From: Candidatus Agathobaculum pullicola
Lineage (GTDB): Bacteria; Bacillota; Clostridia; Oscillospirales; Butyricicoccaceae
Reading direction: 5' to 3'
Assembly (NCBI GenBank): GCA_019115085.1
Contig: DXEF01000029.1
Location: 1-48,039, forward strand
DNA: 48,039 bases
The first letter of the stretch is position 1; every line of letters begins with the position of its first letter. Below are positions 1-7,911 of this stretch, one piece after another. The position numbers and the translations under genes were made by a program. Below the pieces are notes generated by a model. It did not search any database. It had not been told where the DNA came from and was given only the letters and a program-made list of their open reading frames with translations.

Positions 1-1603
1 CCTCGCCGGTGCAGGTTGCCCCGGTGATCTCCGTGCCCTCATCCCAGGAATGGCCCAGGGGGGACGTGTAGTCCGTGATAAAGCTGGAACCGCAGCCCTC
101 GCAGAGATGGAGGGTGCGCCCGCCGCCCTCACAGGTGGCCGGGGTGGTCTTGCTTACATAGTTGTGAGGCAGCGCGGCGGTGATGTCCTCGATGTGGCGC
201 TCCCCACAGACGGTACACTCCCGCAGGGTGTAGCCAGGGCTGGTACAGGTTGCCGGAATGACGGTGGTGGAGAACTCATGCTCGGTCTGAGGCAGGTCGG
301 TTTCTTTCACATTGCCGCACCGCTCACAGATGTCAATGGTCTTACCGGGGACTTCACAGGTGGCGTCCCGGATGACCACACTCTGATAGGCGTGGCCCAG
401 CGCGGCCTCATAGTCCCGCTTTTCAATCATGCCGCAGTCCACGCACAGATAGCGGTCATAGCCCAGGGTCAGGCAGGTGGGGTCTACGCTATCCAGCAGT
501 GTCCAGTTGTGGTTCTCGCCGCAGCCCTTGTCGTCACAGCAGCAGCCGTCACAGTCCGGATCCTGGCAGCCGCAGTCAGGATTGCCGCAGCCGCAGGAGC
601 AGGAGCCGTCCTCGGTGGTGGTTTCATCCCTGAGATGGACATACGCCACACCGTCCTCCACCATGTCCGTGTCGTGGTAGGTGTAGGTGATCTCGTAGTA
701 AACCGGGTAATCCCCCGCCTCGGTGTAGTTGGGTGCGCTGGTCAGGGTGCAGGCATCTGCGCTGTGGCCGTAGCGGATAGCGGTGGTCACGCCGGCCTCG
801 GACAAGTCCGACACGGTGACGGTGTGGGGCTGGCCGTCCACCACGCCGAAGTAGTCCGCAATGACGGCCTTGGCGGCGGTGTAGGAAGTTTCAGCATAGC
901 CGCAGTCGGCGCAGGTATCCATCTCCACAAAGCGGTCATGGGCCAACTCGGGCCGGATGGCATTCTCCATGTGGTGACGCTCCAACGTGGAATTTTCCTC
1001 CTTGAATGTGCCGTAGCAGAACCCGCAGTATTCGCCGCTGGTGGTGATGACGCGGTTATACTCGCTGTCCGCTTGCTCAATGGTCTGGGTTTCCGGCAGT
1101 TCCTCGAAAAAATTGTTCGCGCAATCGTAGAGCCAATAGACGTTCTTCAGGTAGCCGTAGTCCGTCTTGGCCATGTTGGTGTTGATGCTGCCGCAGGTTT
1201 CACACACGGCTTTGGTCCAGTGATAAGCCGTGTAATAGGCGTCCTGTCCCGGTACGCCGTCCAGAATGGAACCCTTGCCGGAACCATCTACAAAGGTGCC
1301 GTCCGAGTATTTCACATTCCGGCTCATGGCCGTCTGGCCATCCCTGGTATATTCCGGGGTGCGGAACACGATAAAGGAAGTCTGCTGCTTGCAGACTTTG
1401 CAGTTAAAGGTTTCGTGGGTCACGGTGGCGTTGGCGTCCAGTTCGTTGGTGCGGTTGTTGGCCTCCTGCCAGTTCTCAGCGGGGTCGTGGTAACTGTCCT
1501 GCTGGGCGGCAAAGGCGGTGGGCACCATGCCGACGCACAGAACCACGGCCAGCAGCAGGGCCGTCATGCGCTTCAGGCCATGCCTGGTTGTCTTGCTTTT
1601 CAA
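1..1603 (-). CDS. Secreted Cys-rich repeat protein on mobile element (partial, C-terminus off window)
   Basis: The frame stays open from a TTG codon to the window edge (about 534 codons), so the C-terminus is missing. The TTG sits 9 nt after GGAGG, and the first 32 residues form a signal peptide: basic start, hydrophobic LLLAVVLCVGMV core, AFA-A cleavage site. The mature protein is full of CxxC pairs (CKVC, CETCG, CADCG, CVDCG, CERCG, CTVCG, CEGCG). The distal half has imperfect repeats of about 40 residues of the type H-x-ATC-x-PG-x-C-x2-CG. Between them lies a tract with more than ten cysteines in about 30 residues, starting near CSCGCGNPDCGC. Such repeats occur in surface proteins of Firmicutes mobile elements, and their function is generally unknown. 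It follows the Toprim gene in the same direction after about 60 bp. Export is well supported; a role in adhesion or metal binding would be a guess. Confidence 0.75.
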   Translation of the reverse strand, partial: MKSKTTRHGLKRMTALLLAVVLCVGMVPTAFAAQQDSYHDPAENWQEANNRTNELDANATVTHETFNCKVCKQQTSFIVFRTPEYTRDGQTAMSRNVKYSDGTFVDGSGKGSILDGVPGQDAYYTAYHWTKAVCETCGSINTNMAKTDYGYLKNVYWLYDCANNFFEELPETQTIEQADSEYNRVITTSGEYCGFCYGTFKEENSTLERHHMENAIRPELAHDRFVEMDTCADCGYAETSYTAAKAVIADYFGVVDGQPHTVTVSDLSEAGVTTAIRYGHSADACTLTSAPNYTEAGDYPVYYEITYTYHDTDMVEDGVAYVHLRDETTTEDGSCSCGCGNPDCGCQDPDCDGCCCDDKGCGENHNWTLLDSVDPTCLTLGYDRYLCVDCGMIEKRDYEAALGHAYQSVVIRDATCEVPGKTIDICERCGNVKETDLPQTEHEFSTTVIPATCTSPGYTLRECTVCGERHIEDITAALPHNYVSKTTPATCEGGGRTLHLCEGCGSSFITDYTSPLGHSWDEGTEITGATCTGE

Positions 1604-1664
1604 GCGTTCTTTCCTCCTTTTGTGTAGAAATTGCTGGTTCAGGTTTTTATTTTCGTTTACTTGG

Positions 1665-2558
1665 TCACCGCCCCCTTTCCCGGAACTGCTGCACAAAGGT
1701 CAGATAGGCGTTCCAGTCCTTCCGGGAGGGAGGGGACAGCGTCTGCACGACATATCCCTCCGCCGCGTATTTCCGGCCCATGCGCTCCGCGGCCTCCTGG
1801 CCGGGGCGGTCGTGATCCAGGCACAGGACAACCTTCCGCACTGTGGGATGCTCCCGAAGAAACACCGACAGGGCGCGGTCATCCAGGCAGCACAGGGCAA
1901 GTGCATTGCTGTGGAACTCCCGGTGCAAAGTGCAGTAACTCATGAGGTCGATAGGTGCCTCGAACACATACACGGTCCTGCTGTCCGGGGCATACGGCAG
2001 TCGGAAACCGATGGATTTGTCGCTGCCGGCGGCGTCGCCCTTGAAACCGCTGCCGTCCCGGTCGTAGGTGCCCCGCAGGCTGGCGAAGGCAGCCTTGCCG
2101 TCCCTGTCATACCCTACGAACACGCAGTTGTGATGCTCGGAGTCCTCATACAGCAGTCCTGCGGAAATAAAACTCCGAATAATCTGGGGAGAAACCCCGC
2201 GCTTTTTCAGGTAGGCGTACACTCGGCGGGCATCGGTGTGCCTGGGCGGCAATGCAAACGGTTTCGGCGGTTCCGGCGCCTGCTCAGTTTGCCTGCTCCG
2301 CTCCGCGGGGGCGTCCCTGGCGCGGCCGTGGAATGCCAGCAGATCCTCCACCGCCTCCGGGAAACTTCTGCCGCAAAAATGCTGTAGGAAGGTGATGGCA
2401 TCCCCGCCCACTCTCTCGGAGTAGCGATACCAGGTGCGGCGGTTCTTGATCCGCAGGCTGTCCATCTCCTTGGTGGAGTAGTAGCGGCCTATCCGCGTCA
2501 CGGTGTAGCCGAGAGACGCCAGCAGGTCCGGCAGGTCCGTCCCACGGGCAATCTCCAA
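1665..2558 (-). CDS. Toprim-domain (DUF3991-type) primase-like protein
   Basis: About 297 residues. The N-terminal third resembles the DUF3991 region of mobile-element primases (GYTVTRIGRYYSTKEMDSL, then GGDAITFLQHF). The C-terminal third is a Toprim fold with an acidic motif in FEAPIDLMSYC and a D-x-D motif in VLCLDHDRPGQ. Such proteins are thought to help element DNA replicate or prime after transfer; that is family knowledge, not shown here. The start is uncertain. The TTG used here has CAGGAG directly against it with no spacer, while a better GGAGG lies about 45 nt upstream with only an in-frame ACG at a suitable distance (near 2597). The residues between, ending FTEQELEIARG, resemble family N-termini, so the true protein may be 13 residues longer. 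Confidence 0.8.
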   Translation of the reverse strand: MEIARGTDLPDLLASLGYTVTRIGRYYSTKEMDSLRIKNRRTWYRYSERVGGDAITFLQHFCGRSFPEAVEDLLAFHGRARDAPAERSRQTEQAPEPPKPFALPPRHTDARRVYAYLKKRGVSPQIIRSFISAGLLYEDSEHHNCVFVGYDRDGKAAFASLRGTYDRDGSGFKGDAAGSDKSIGFRLPYAPDSRTVYVFEAPIDLMSYCTLHREFHSNALALCCLDDRALSVFLREHPTVRKVVLCLDHDRPGQEAAERMGRKYAAEGYVVQTLSPPSRKDWNAYLTFVQQFRERGR

Positions 2559-2625
2559 CTCCTGTTCTGTGAAACGATTGGCTCTCTGTTCCGACGTTTT
2601 CTCACCTCCGGTTCTCTTGTGAAAC

Positions 2626-2667
2626 AGACCGCCCGGAACGTCCCTGTCGGGCGCTCCGGGCGGTTCT
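2626..2667. other. GC-rich inverted repeat between two element genes
   Basis: AGACCGCCCGGA at 2626-2637 pairs with TCCGGGCGGTTCT at 2655-2667, with further complementarity in the loop. It lies between the Cys-rich small gene and the Toprim gene. No run of T follows on either strand, so it is probably an mRNA structure or processing site rather than a terminator. Confidence 0.4.
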
Positions 2668-2678
2668 GGGATCCTGAT

Positions 2679-3002
2679 TTACTTGGTTGTTCTCTTCCTG
2701 GGTGGCCGCTCCACATACTCGGAGATGTCGCAGTCGCAGCTGATGAGCTGCCCTCCGCACACCGGGCACCGCTCCGCATCACACCCCACATGGTGGTAAT
2801 GCCCAGGCCTGGCGCCGCAATCGTGGCAGCGGGCATCGCCATGCGCCATGCCATCCTCGCCGTACTTAATGCGGCGGTAGTACCGGTTGCCGCATTTCAC
2901 ATGGGTCCAGGTGCAGCCGTCCGCTTTCAGCATCCGCTGGCCGCAAGCCCTGCAGGGCGCTCCGCCGGCCGCAATCATGGCCTCCAGTTCATTCTGCCAC
3001 AT
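2679..3002 (-). CDS. Small Cys-rich putative zinc-binding protein of the element
   Basis: 107 residues from the ATG that follows GGAGG by 8 nt; a longer frame upstream lacks such a site. It has several cysteine pairs: CRACGQRM, then [27 protein letters not shown] and CDCD. These would suit two or three zinc-ribbon-like knuckles. The tail is basic (PPRKRTTK). It overlaps the end of the ribbon-helix-helix gene by 14 nt, so translation is probably coupled. Proteins of this kind are common on Clostridia integrative elements and have no assigned role. A nucleic-acid-binding accessory protein is the most likely idea, by inference only. Confidence 0.6.
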   Translation of the reverse strand: MWQNELEAMIAAGGAPCRACGQRMLKADGCTWTHVKCGNRYYRRIKYGEDGMAHGDARCHDCGARPGHYHHVGCDAERCPVCGGQLISCDCDISEYVERPPRKRTTK

Positions 3003-3420
3003 TCTTGGCTCCTCCTTCCGTTTCTTCAGCCTCCCAGGACGGGGCGCTGTCTGCCGGCTCATCTATGGGATCCAGCGTGTCAGTTGGTGCGCCGGGATCG
3101 GCATCCGCTGTTTCCTGCTCCCACCGCTCCAGAGCGTCCTCGATCAGCCCAATCACGAACTCCTTCTGGGTCACTTTCCGGCCCTGGCGCTCATTCTCGT
3201 GGGCCAGATAGTCCTTGATCCGCTGGAACAGGTCCTCACTGATTTGAAATGCCATTGTCCTTGTCTGTGCCATGTCTTTTTTTCCTCCATTTTCATAGTA
3301 GTTGGTAAGTAGTCCCGTGATGTACTCGCTGAGGGACTGGTTTGCCGCGACGCGCTCCGCCGTCACCCTGGCATGCAGGGATTCCGGGATTTGGCATGAG
3401 AGGCCCTTGGTCTGCTCCAT
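2989..3420 (-). CDS. Double ribbon-helix-helix DNA-binding protein
   Basis: 143 residues; the ATG lies 9 nt after GGAGG. Two similar segments follow each other. Residues 1-45 ([20 protein letters not shown], then [15 protein letters not shown]) have the beta strand and two helices of an Arc/MetJ-like fold. Residues 50-105 ([20 protein letters not shown], then [20 protein letters not shown]) repeat it. The tail is acidic and looks disordered. Ribbon-helix-helix proteins usually bind as dimers of such units, so one chain here may supply both halves. It lies just downstream of the helicase gene. Likely roles are autoregulation of the element operon or DNA processing at transfer; neither is shown by the sequence. 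Confidence 0.65.
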   Translation of the reverse strand: MEQTKGLSCQIPESLHARVTAERVAANQSLSEYITGLLTNYYENGGKKDMAQTRTMAFQISEDLFQRIKDYLAHENERQGRKVTQKEFVIGLIEDALERWEQETADADPGAPTDTLDPIDEPADSAPSWEAEETEGGAKNVAE

Positions 3421-3533
3421 GTCTGACTGCCTCCTTTTCTTGATTTGCAACGCAAGTATAGCCGGAAAGCATCACGAAAGCCATTACCAACACCACCAAG
3501 GAATGGCGAACAGACGCAGCAAAGGCAACAATT

Positions 3534-5465
3534 TCATCCTGCGTTGGGGAGCCGGAAATAGCCGGCGTCCTTGTGGGCACGGTAGAAATGTTCCACGGCC
3601 CGCAGGCTGCCCGTCACCGGCATCCCCGGCAGGGCCTCTGCCATGCTCTGGAAATATCTCCGGCCGCGGGCGGCGCGGGGATCCAGCACAGCGACAACGC
3701 AGGTGTCCGTTTCTGTGCGGATGGCCCGGCCAAAGCCCTGCCGCAGTTTGATCTGCATTTCCGGGACAACGACGGAGCGCAGGAACTCCCGCAGGTTCGG
3801 GTAGTCCTCCCGCTCTTTTTCTTTTACAGCGTCCGGGTAGGCGAAGGGCAGGCATGGGATGATGAGCATGGACACGCCGTCGCCAGCGAAGTCCAGCCCC
3901 TCCCACGCCGCGCCGGTGGCCAGCAGGATACTGCCGGGAGCGGCGCGAAATGCCGCCAGGGTGAGGGCCGGGCGTTTGCCCATCGTAAATACAGGGAAGG
4001 GCAGCGCCGCGGCCTGCAGCCGTTCCTTGACCGCCGACATGGCGAAGTAGGAAGTGAACAGCACCAGGGCGTGGCCGTGGGATGCCGCCGCCAGCTGCCG
4101 GATCTGTGCGGCCAGCCGGTCGTAGTAGTCCGCCGCGTCCAGCGGGATCGGGTCCGGGGGAAGATAGAGGAGGCAGTTGTGCTGATAGTCAAAGGGTGAC
4201 GGACACACAGTTTCCGTCACGGGCCGTTCCCCTGTCAGGCCGGCGGCGGTGCGGAACCGGCTGAAATCCTTCCCAACGGCAAGGGTGCCGGAGGTCAGGA
4301 CAATGGGCTGTTCCTGCCGCCAGAGCGTGGCCTGGAGCTGCGCGGCCAGTTCCGACACCGTGCCGCACAGCATGGCCCCGCCGTGGTCGTCGTCTGCCGC
4401 GTAGAAGATCATCTCGGGATTCCCCAGGTAAAAGAGGGATACTGTGGAGGCGACGGCGGACAGCAGGCGCCAGGTTTCCCTGGTCAGCAGGCCCTCCAGC
4501 TGCCGGCAGATCACCGTCAGGACCTGATGCGGCCGCTCCAGGAACATCTGGTAGGCGTCAAATCCGGCCCCTTCCTCCACCGGGAGCGACAGTTTCTCCG
4601 CCAGCGGCTCCACGGCCTCGGACAGCAGTTCCGCCGCGAGGACATACCGCTCCACATGCAGGCTGCGGATCAGCTCCGCAAAGTCCTGGGCATTCAGCGT
4701 TACGCCGAACATCTGCCGTGCGGTTTCCGGCAGCTTGTGGGCCTCGTCTATGATGATGGCCGCGCTGTCCGGCAGGAGGGGCTTTTTCTTTTGGCTGCGG
4801 TGGATGAGGTCCGCCAGCAGGAGGTTGTGGTTGCAGATCTGAACCGTGTACTGCCCGCTCTGGCAGGCGTCCAGGAAACAGCGGTATCGGCAGTCCTTCC
4901 GCCGGCAATTACACCGCTTGGGAACGCAGATCCGCCCCCGGTCATAACTGCTCATCCCGGACAGCTGGTCCAGATCCAGCACATGCCAGGCGGTGTGCAG
5001 GGCTTGGCGGGCGGCGGGATTCTTATGGCTGCCCTCCACCTGACGGACCCGCCGTTCCAGCCGGGCGTCGCAGGCGTAGTGAGCCTTGCCCTTGCGGATG
5101 ACCGCCTCAATGGGCGCGGAGATCAGCCCCTCGGACAGCAGCACGCTGGACAGCAGGGGCAGGTACTCCTTCTGGATGGCGCTCTGCAGCGCGATGCTGG
5201 AGGTGGAGATCAGGATAGGACGCTGCGGTTTACCCTCTGCCGCCCGGCACTTGCCATGCAGGATGCCGGCGGTCAGGTAGGCGAAGGTCTTGCCGATGCC
5301 GGTCCCCGCGTCGCACAGGGCGATGCTGCCGTCCAGCATGGCGTCCAGGATGCTGTGACACAGCCGGATCTGTTCCGGCCGCTCCGCCATGCCCCTCTGA
5401 GGCAATAGGGTTTTAAAAATATAGTCGATTTCCTCATGGGCCTTTTCATGGGTATATTTCTTCAT
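3534..5465 (-). CDS. XPD/DinG-type Fe-S superfamily 2 DNA helicase of the element
   Basis: 643 residues from MKKYTHEKAHEE; upstream codons in the same frame lack a convincing ribosome site. Walker A is AGTGIGKT (53-60), and the Walker B box is IIIDEAHKLP (DEAH about 240-243). Between them is a cysteine group (132, 180, 185, 187, 192, 196, 201) in the place of the XPD/DinG 4Fe-4S domain. The C-terminal motor half includes TSGTLAV, LLATGAAWEGLDF and the arginine-finger motif QGFGRAIRT. DinG-type enzymes unwind 5'-tailed DNA, D-loops and R-loops. In an integrative element it may serve replication or strand displacement during transfer, which is inference. About 400 bp of structured non-coding DNA separates it from the upstream sigma-like gene. 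Confidence 0.85.
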   Translation of the reverse strand: MKKYTHEKAHEEIDYIFKTLLPQRGMAERPEQIRLCHSILDAMLDGSIALCDAGTGIGKTFAYLTAGILHGKCRAAEGKPQRPILISTSSIALQSAIQKEYLPLLSSVLLSEGLISAPIEAVIRKGKAHYACDARLERRVRQVEGSHKNPAARQALHTAWHVLDLDQLSGMSSYDRGRICVPKRCNCRRKDCRYRCFLDACQSGQYTVQICNHNLLLADLIHRSQKKKPLLPDSAAIIIDEAHKLPETARQMFGVTLNAQDFAELIRSLHVERYVLAAELLSEAVEPLAEKLSLPVEEGAGFDAYQMFLERPHQVLTVICRQLEGLLTRETWRLLSAVASTVSLFYLGNPEMIFYAADDDHGGAMLCGTVSELAAQLQATLWRQEQPIVLTSGTLAVGKDFSRFRTAAGLTGERPVTETVCPSPFDYQHNCLLYLPPDPIPLDAADYYDRLAAQIRQLAAASHGHALVLFTSYFAMSAVKERLQAAALPFPVFTMGKRPALTLAAFRAAPGSILLATGAAWEGLDFAGDGVSMLIIPCLPFAYPDAVKEKEREDYPNLREFLRSVVVPEMQIKLRQGFGRAIRTETDTCVVAVLDPRAARGRRYFQSMAEALPGMPVTGSLRAVEHFYRAHKDAGYFRLPNAG

Positions 5466-5549
5466 GGATACTTCCGTCCTTTTATCTTTTTTCGTGTTCC
5501 CATCGTATTCGCACTCGCCCCCCCGATGGGTTCGGGAACAATGCGGGCA

Positions 5550-5609
5550 GGCCCCTGGCCGGGGCCTCACGGGCATATTTCCGGGATCTCTACTGCTTTC
5601 AATCCCGGA
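5550..5609. repeat. Two adjacent inverted repeats in the helicase leader
   Basis: GGCCCC/GGGGCC (5550-5555 and 5561-5566, 5-nt loop) and TCCGGGAT/ATCCCGGA (5580-5587 and 5602-5609, 14-nt loop) are both perfect. They lie within 150 bp upstream of the helicase start. No credible protein frame was found here. They could be a 5'UTR structure or a DNA-processing site. Confidence 0.5.
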
Positions 5610-5803
5610 GCAGCGCCGCCTGTCTTACGCGCAGGCCGTGCTTGGTGTGTCATTATTCGAGCCGTTCCATCTCTTGTCCGGCCTGCCAGGGCCGACCGCA
5701 GGCTGGATCGCTCGCCGGCCGCTGGGGCCGGGTCTTGGCGCGCGCTGTGGGGTGGGTACGGCTGCGTGTTACCCGCATTGCTGGTATGCACTTTTCAAGG
5801 AGC

Positions 5804-5835
5804 AGCGAAGGGGGAGGTATTTCCCCCTTTCGCTG
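5804..5835. other. Hairpin downstream of the sigma-like gene
   Basis: AGCGAAGGGGGA pairs with TCCCCCTTTCGCT with one bulge. It lies about 30 bp past the stop of the sigma-like gene on the minus strand. No T run follows in that direction, so it is at best a weak terminator. The rest of the stretch 5610-5803 is GC-rich and shows nothing I can assign. Confidence 0.35.
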
Positions 5836-5866
5836 TCCTCCCGAAAAAGGGGCTGGGTGAATACCC

Positions 5867-6361
5867 TCACGCCGCAAATTTTTCAAAATATTTTTTCATG
5901 TCCCGCAGGATCCGGTCCCTGCGCTTGATGACGGCCCGCTGGGTCACGCCGATTCGCCGGGCGTATTCTCTGGTGGAGAGGCGGTCATAAAACAGCGCGG
6001 TGATGAGCTGCCTGTCCCGGTCCTCCAAGGCGATAAGCGCCGCCAGCAGCAGGCTGGTCAGTTCTTCCCGCTCCCGTTCCGACTCCCGTGCAAGGACGCA
6101 GTCCTCGGCGCTGGGCGCCGTTTCCGCGCCCACATAGTCCGGCAAAACGCCGTCCTCTGCCAGCTGTTCCATGGAGAGGACCTTGCCAGTGGGCAGATCC
6201 TCGCTGAGATACCGCTCCCGCCGGTCCATCTGGGCATACGCCGCGAATACGTCCTCTGTGACCGCCACATCCCTACCATCCACGGTGATGATGTTGGCGA
6301 TGACAGTTCCATTCTCGTCCCTGATTTTTCTGTAGTTGCGATTTTCCTGCCATTTTTCCAT
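5867..6361 (-). CDS. Sigma-70 region 4-like regulator of the element
   Basis: 164 residues from the ATG that follows GGAG by 9 nt. The C-terminal 70 residues contain ALEDRDRQLITALFYDRLST and then a helix-turn-helix, REYARRIGVTQRAVIKRRDRI, as in region 4 of sigma-70 family proteins. No clear region 2 is present in the N-terminal half, so it is either a minimal sigma or a region-4-only activator of the type often found on Clostridia conjugative elements. It would control element genes by binding promoters or core polymerase; this is inference. It lies between the strong terminator at 6491-6535 and the helicase leader, so it probably has its own promoter, which I could not place. Confidence 0.65.
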   Translation of the reverse strand: MEKWQENRNYRKIRDENGTVIANIITVDGRDVAVTEDVFAAYAQMDRRERYLSEDLPTGKVLSMEQLAEDGVLPDYVGAETAPSAEDCVLARESEREREELTSLLLAALIALEDRDRQLITALFYDRLSTREYARRIGVTQRAVIKRRDRILRDMKKYFEKFAA

Positions 6362-6490
6362 AGTCGTGATCTCCAATCTCAGATTTTTTAGGGGAAACTT
6401 CTGAGTTGGGGATCACGGGTACTTTGCTATGTAGGGCTGCCAGGCGTTCCGCATTTCGTGCCTTTCCGCTGTTCTGCCGCGGAAAAGCGC

Positions 6491-6535
6491 AAAAAAGAGC
6501 CTTACAGCACAGCAGAACTGCTGCCTGTAAGGCTC
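6491..6535 (-). terminator. Strong intrinsic terminator
   Basis: GAGCCTTACAG and CTGTAAGGCTC form a perfect 11-bp stem, with GCAG-AA-CTGC nested in the loop. On the minus strand it is followed by six T. It ends the transcript of the small zinc-ribbon gene at 6613-6813. Confidence 0.85.
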
Positions 6536-6612
6536 CGAACACGGTGGATCCCGCTGCTGATGCGGGCGGTTGGTGCACTTGACGAGGTCGATACTCTATA
6601 TTTTATTTGCTT

Positions 6613-6813
6613 TTAGGAATGTCCTGCCTTTTCAAAGGAGATGCCAATCTGCAGCCCGCACTTTGGACATTTGGAGAACAGCTCCGCCTTGTCCGCATGC
6701 TCCGGGCCGTAGAGGTGCAGGCGCCCCGGATCCACGTCGGCTGCGGCATCAATGACGCGCCCTTTACCGCACACAGGGCAGCGCACCGCATGGGTTCTTT
6801 TCACTTGTTGCAT
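6613..6813 (-). CDS. Small zinc-ribbon protein of the element
   Basis: 66 residues, ATG 6 nt after GGAGG. Two CxxC pairs, CPVCGKG (about residue 12) and CPKCGLQ (about residue 49), would bind one zinc. Similar short double-CxxC proteins sit on many Firmicutes integrative elements and have no proven function. It stands alone between a palindromic operator (6834-6851) just upstream and a strong terminator downstream, so it appears to be a separately controlled unit of the XRE/ImmA switch region. Confidence 0.65.
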   Translation of the reverse strand: MQQVKRTHAVRCPVCGKGRVIDAAADVDPGRLHLYGPEHADKAELFSKCPKCGLQIGISFEKAGHS

Positions 6814-6833
6814 GGCGTTCCTCCTTCCAAAGT

Positions 6834-6851
6834 GTTCTCAATTTTGAGAAC
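6834..6851. promoter_or_regulatory. Putative operator GTTCTC-N6-GAGAAC (copy 1)
   Basis: The palindrome extends to GTGTTCTCAA-TT-TTGAGAACAC (6832-6853). It lies 21 bp upstream of the small zinc-ribbon gene and just past the end of the ImmA-like gene. The same half-sites and spacing recur at 7884-7901 upstream of the XRE gene, so the XRE protein is the likely binder. Confidence 0.65.
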
Positions 6852-6867
6852 ACCACAGTAAAAAATT

Positions 6868-7467
6868 TTACAGCAGATGGTGGTTGGTGAGCCGGATCCG
6901 CATGGCCTGGCGGGATACCTGAAACACCTCCGACATGGCCTGAACAATGGCCTGATTATCCCGACCGGACCGCATTTGGTAGAAACACCGCTTGACCATT
7001 GGCATGGGCATGAGCAGGGCGGACCCAAGCATATTCGCCTGGATCTCCATACTGGTTTCCCTGACGGCAGGCTGCAGCGCCGCGCTCTCCCCGGTGCCTG
7101 TGTACAGCCCCTTGTGCAGGATCCAGTGGGACAGTTCGTGGGCCTCGGTAAATCGCAGGCGGCCGGTGCTGGTTTCTTCTTCACACAGCGAGGCATCTAT
7201 GAGGATCGTGCCGGCTTTCACCGGGAACAGGGTATACTCGCCCAGTTCCATGTCGTACACGGCCTCCAGGCCGGTGTCAAAAACGGTTTTCCCTAGGATC
7301 CGGCCATTTTTGCGGAGGTACTGGAACTCCAGCGTCAGTCCGTGGCGCTCGATGAGGTCCTCGATGGGGATGGCGCGGGGCTGCCCCCGGTAGAGGCGCT
7401 CATCGTAGGCATCCAGCACACGCCGGGCGATGCTCTCCATCGTCTGCTCGGTATAATACTTCCGCAT
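6868..7467 (-). CDS. ImmA/IrrE-type metallopeptidase
   Basis: 199 residues, ATG 7 nt after GGAGG. The zinc protease motif is HELSH in FTEAHELSHWILHKG (residues 110-114), and an N-terminal alpha/beta part precedes it as in ImmA/IrrE proteins. In ICEBs1, ImmA cleaves the element repressor ImmR when the element is induced. The gene order here, an XRE repressor followed directly by the peptidase (16-bp gap, same strand), matches that pair. I infer that it cleaves the XRE protein encoded just upstream. The C-terminus (SRQAMRIRLTNHHLL) matches the usual end of the family. Confidence 0.85.
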   Translation of the reverse strand: MRKYYTEQTMESIARRVLDAYDERLYRGQPRAIPIEDLIERHGLTLEFQYLRKNGRILGKTVFDTGLEAVYDMELGEYTLFPVKAGTILIDASLCEEETSTGRLRFTEAHELSHWILHKGLYTGTGESAALQPAVRETSMEIQANMLGSALLMPMPMVKRCFYQMRSGRDNQAIVQAMSEVFQVSRQAMRIRLTNHHLL

Positions 7468-7483
7468 GTGCCTGCCTCCTATT

Positions 7484-7861
7484 TCAGTTTCCCGGTTTCT
7501 GCCGCTGGGTGATGCGGTCTATAAACTCCTGCCATTCCTCGTCTGTGGCGTCCACTTCCTTGGCTGTCCGCAGGGCGGCCCGGACGATATCCCGTTCCAT
7601 GATGTACTCCGGCAGGTCCGCGGACACCCGTTGCGTTTTAGATTTGGCGGCCAGATCCAACAGCAGTTCCGTGTCTGCCTGGCATAGCCCCAGGATCTCA
7701 ATGAGGCGGTCCATCTTCTCCTTGGTGGGAGCCGGCCTTCGGTCATTCTCCATGTTGCTCATGTAGACCGGGGATACCTCCAGTTTCGCCGCCAAACCGC
7801 GCAGGGACAGTCCGCGGGCCATCCGCTTTTCCCGCACATAACTGCCGAATGTCTGCTCCAT
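7484..7861 (-). CDS. XRE-family repressor of the element
   Basis: 125 residues, ATG 6-7 nt after GGAGG. The N-terminal helix-turn-helix (residues 5-60) contains SLRGLAAKLEVSPVYMSNME. The rest is helical and may be the dimerisation and cleavage region. A near-consensus promoter with an operator immediately downstream lies in front of the gene, so it probably represses itself. It is followed by the ImmA-like peptidase, forming an ImmR/ImmA-like module that would keep the element silent until induced. Which genes it represses beyond its own and the small zinc-ribbon gene is not visible. Confidence 0.85.
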   Translation of the reverse strand: MEQTFGSYVREKRMARGLSLRGLAAKLEVSPVYMSNMENDRRPAPTKEKMDRLIEILGLCQADTELLLDLAAKSKTQRVSADLPEYIMERDIVRAALRTAKEVDATDEEWQEFIDRITQRQKPGN

Positions 7862-7883
7862 TATGGCGTGCCTCCTATTCTGT

Positions 7884-7901
7884 GTTCTCTTTTTCGAGAA
7901 C
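7884..7901. promoter_or_regulatory. Putative operator GTTCTC-N6-GAGAAC (copy 2)
   Basis: Same half-sites and 6-bp spacing as at 6834-6851. It covers roughly +5 to +25 of the transcript predicted from the XRE promoter, a position where bound repressor would block transcription. Confidence 0.65.
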
Positions 7902-7911
7902 GGCTACGCTT

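Noticed and set aside
50-1627. Long open plus-strand frame of 525 codons
   Set aside because: It is opposite the secreted Cys-rich protein; it has no ribosome site or recognisable domain, and its composition is that of a shadow of GC-rich minus-strand codons.
2498-2854. 118-codon minus-strand frame between the Cys-rich gene and the Toprim gene
   Set aside because: Overlaps both in another frame; arginine- and serine-rich shadow composition.
3421-3580. Short hydrophobic minus-strand frame (SLVVLVMAFVMLSGY) between the helicase and RHH genes
   Set aside because: It overlaps the ends of both neighbours, lacks a ribosome site and runs on into the RHH gene in another frame. A 17-codon frame here is equally unsupported.
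4383-5408. 341-codon plus-strand frame
   Set aside because: Shadow of the Fe-S helicase gene, which has all helicase motifs on the minus strand.
5567-5886. Several 60-77 codon frames in the 400-bp stretch before the helicase
   Set aside because: None has a ribosome site or sensible composition; inverted repeats suggest a non-coding role.
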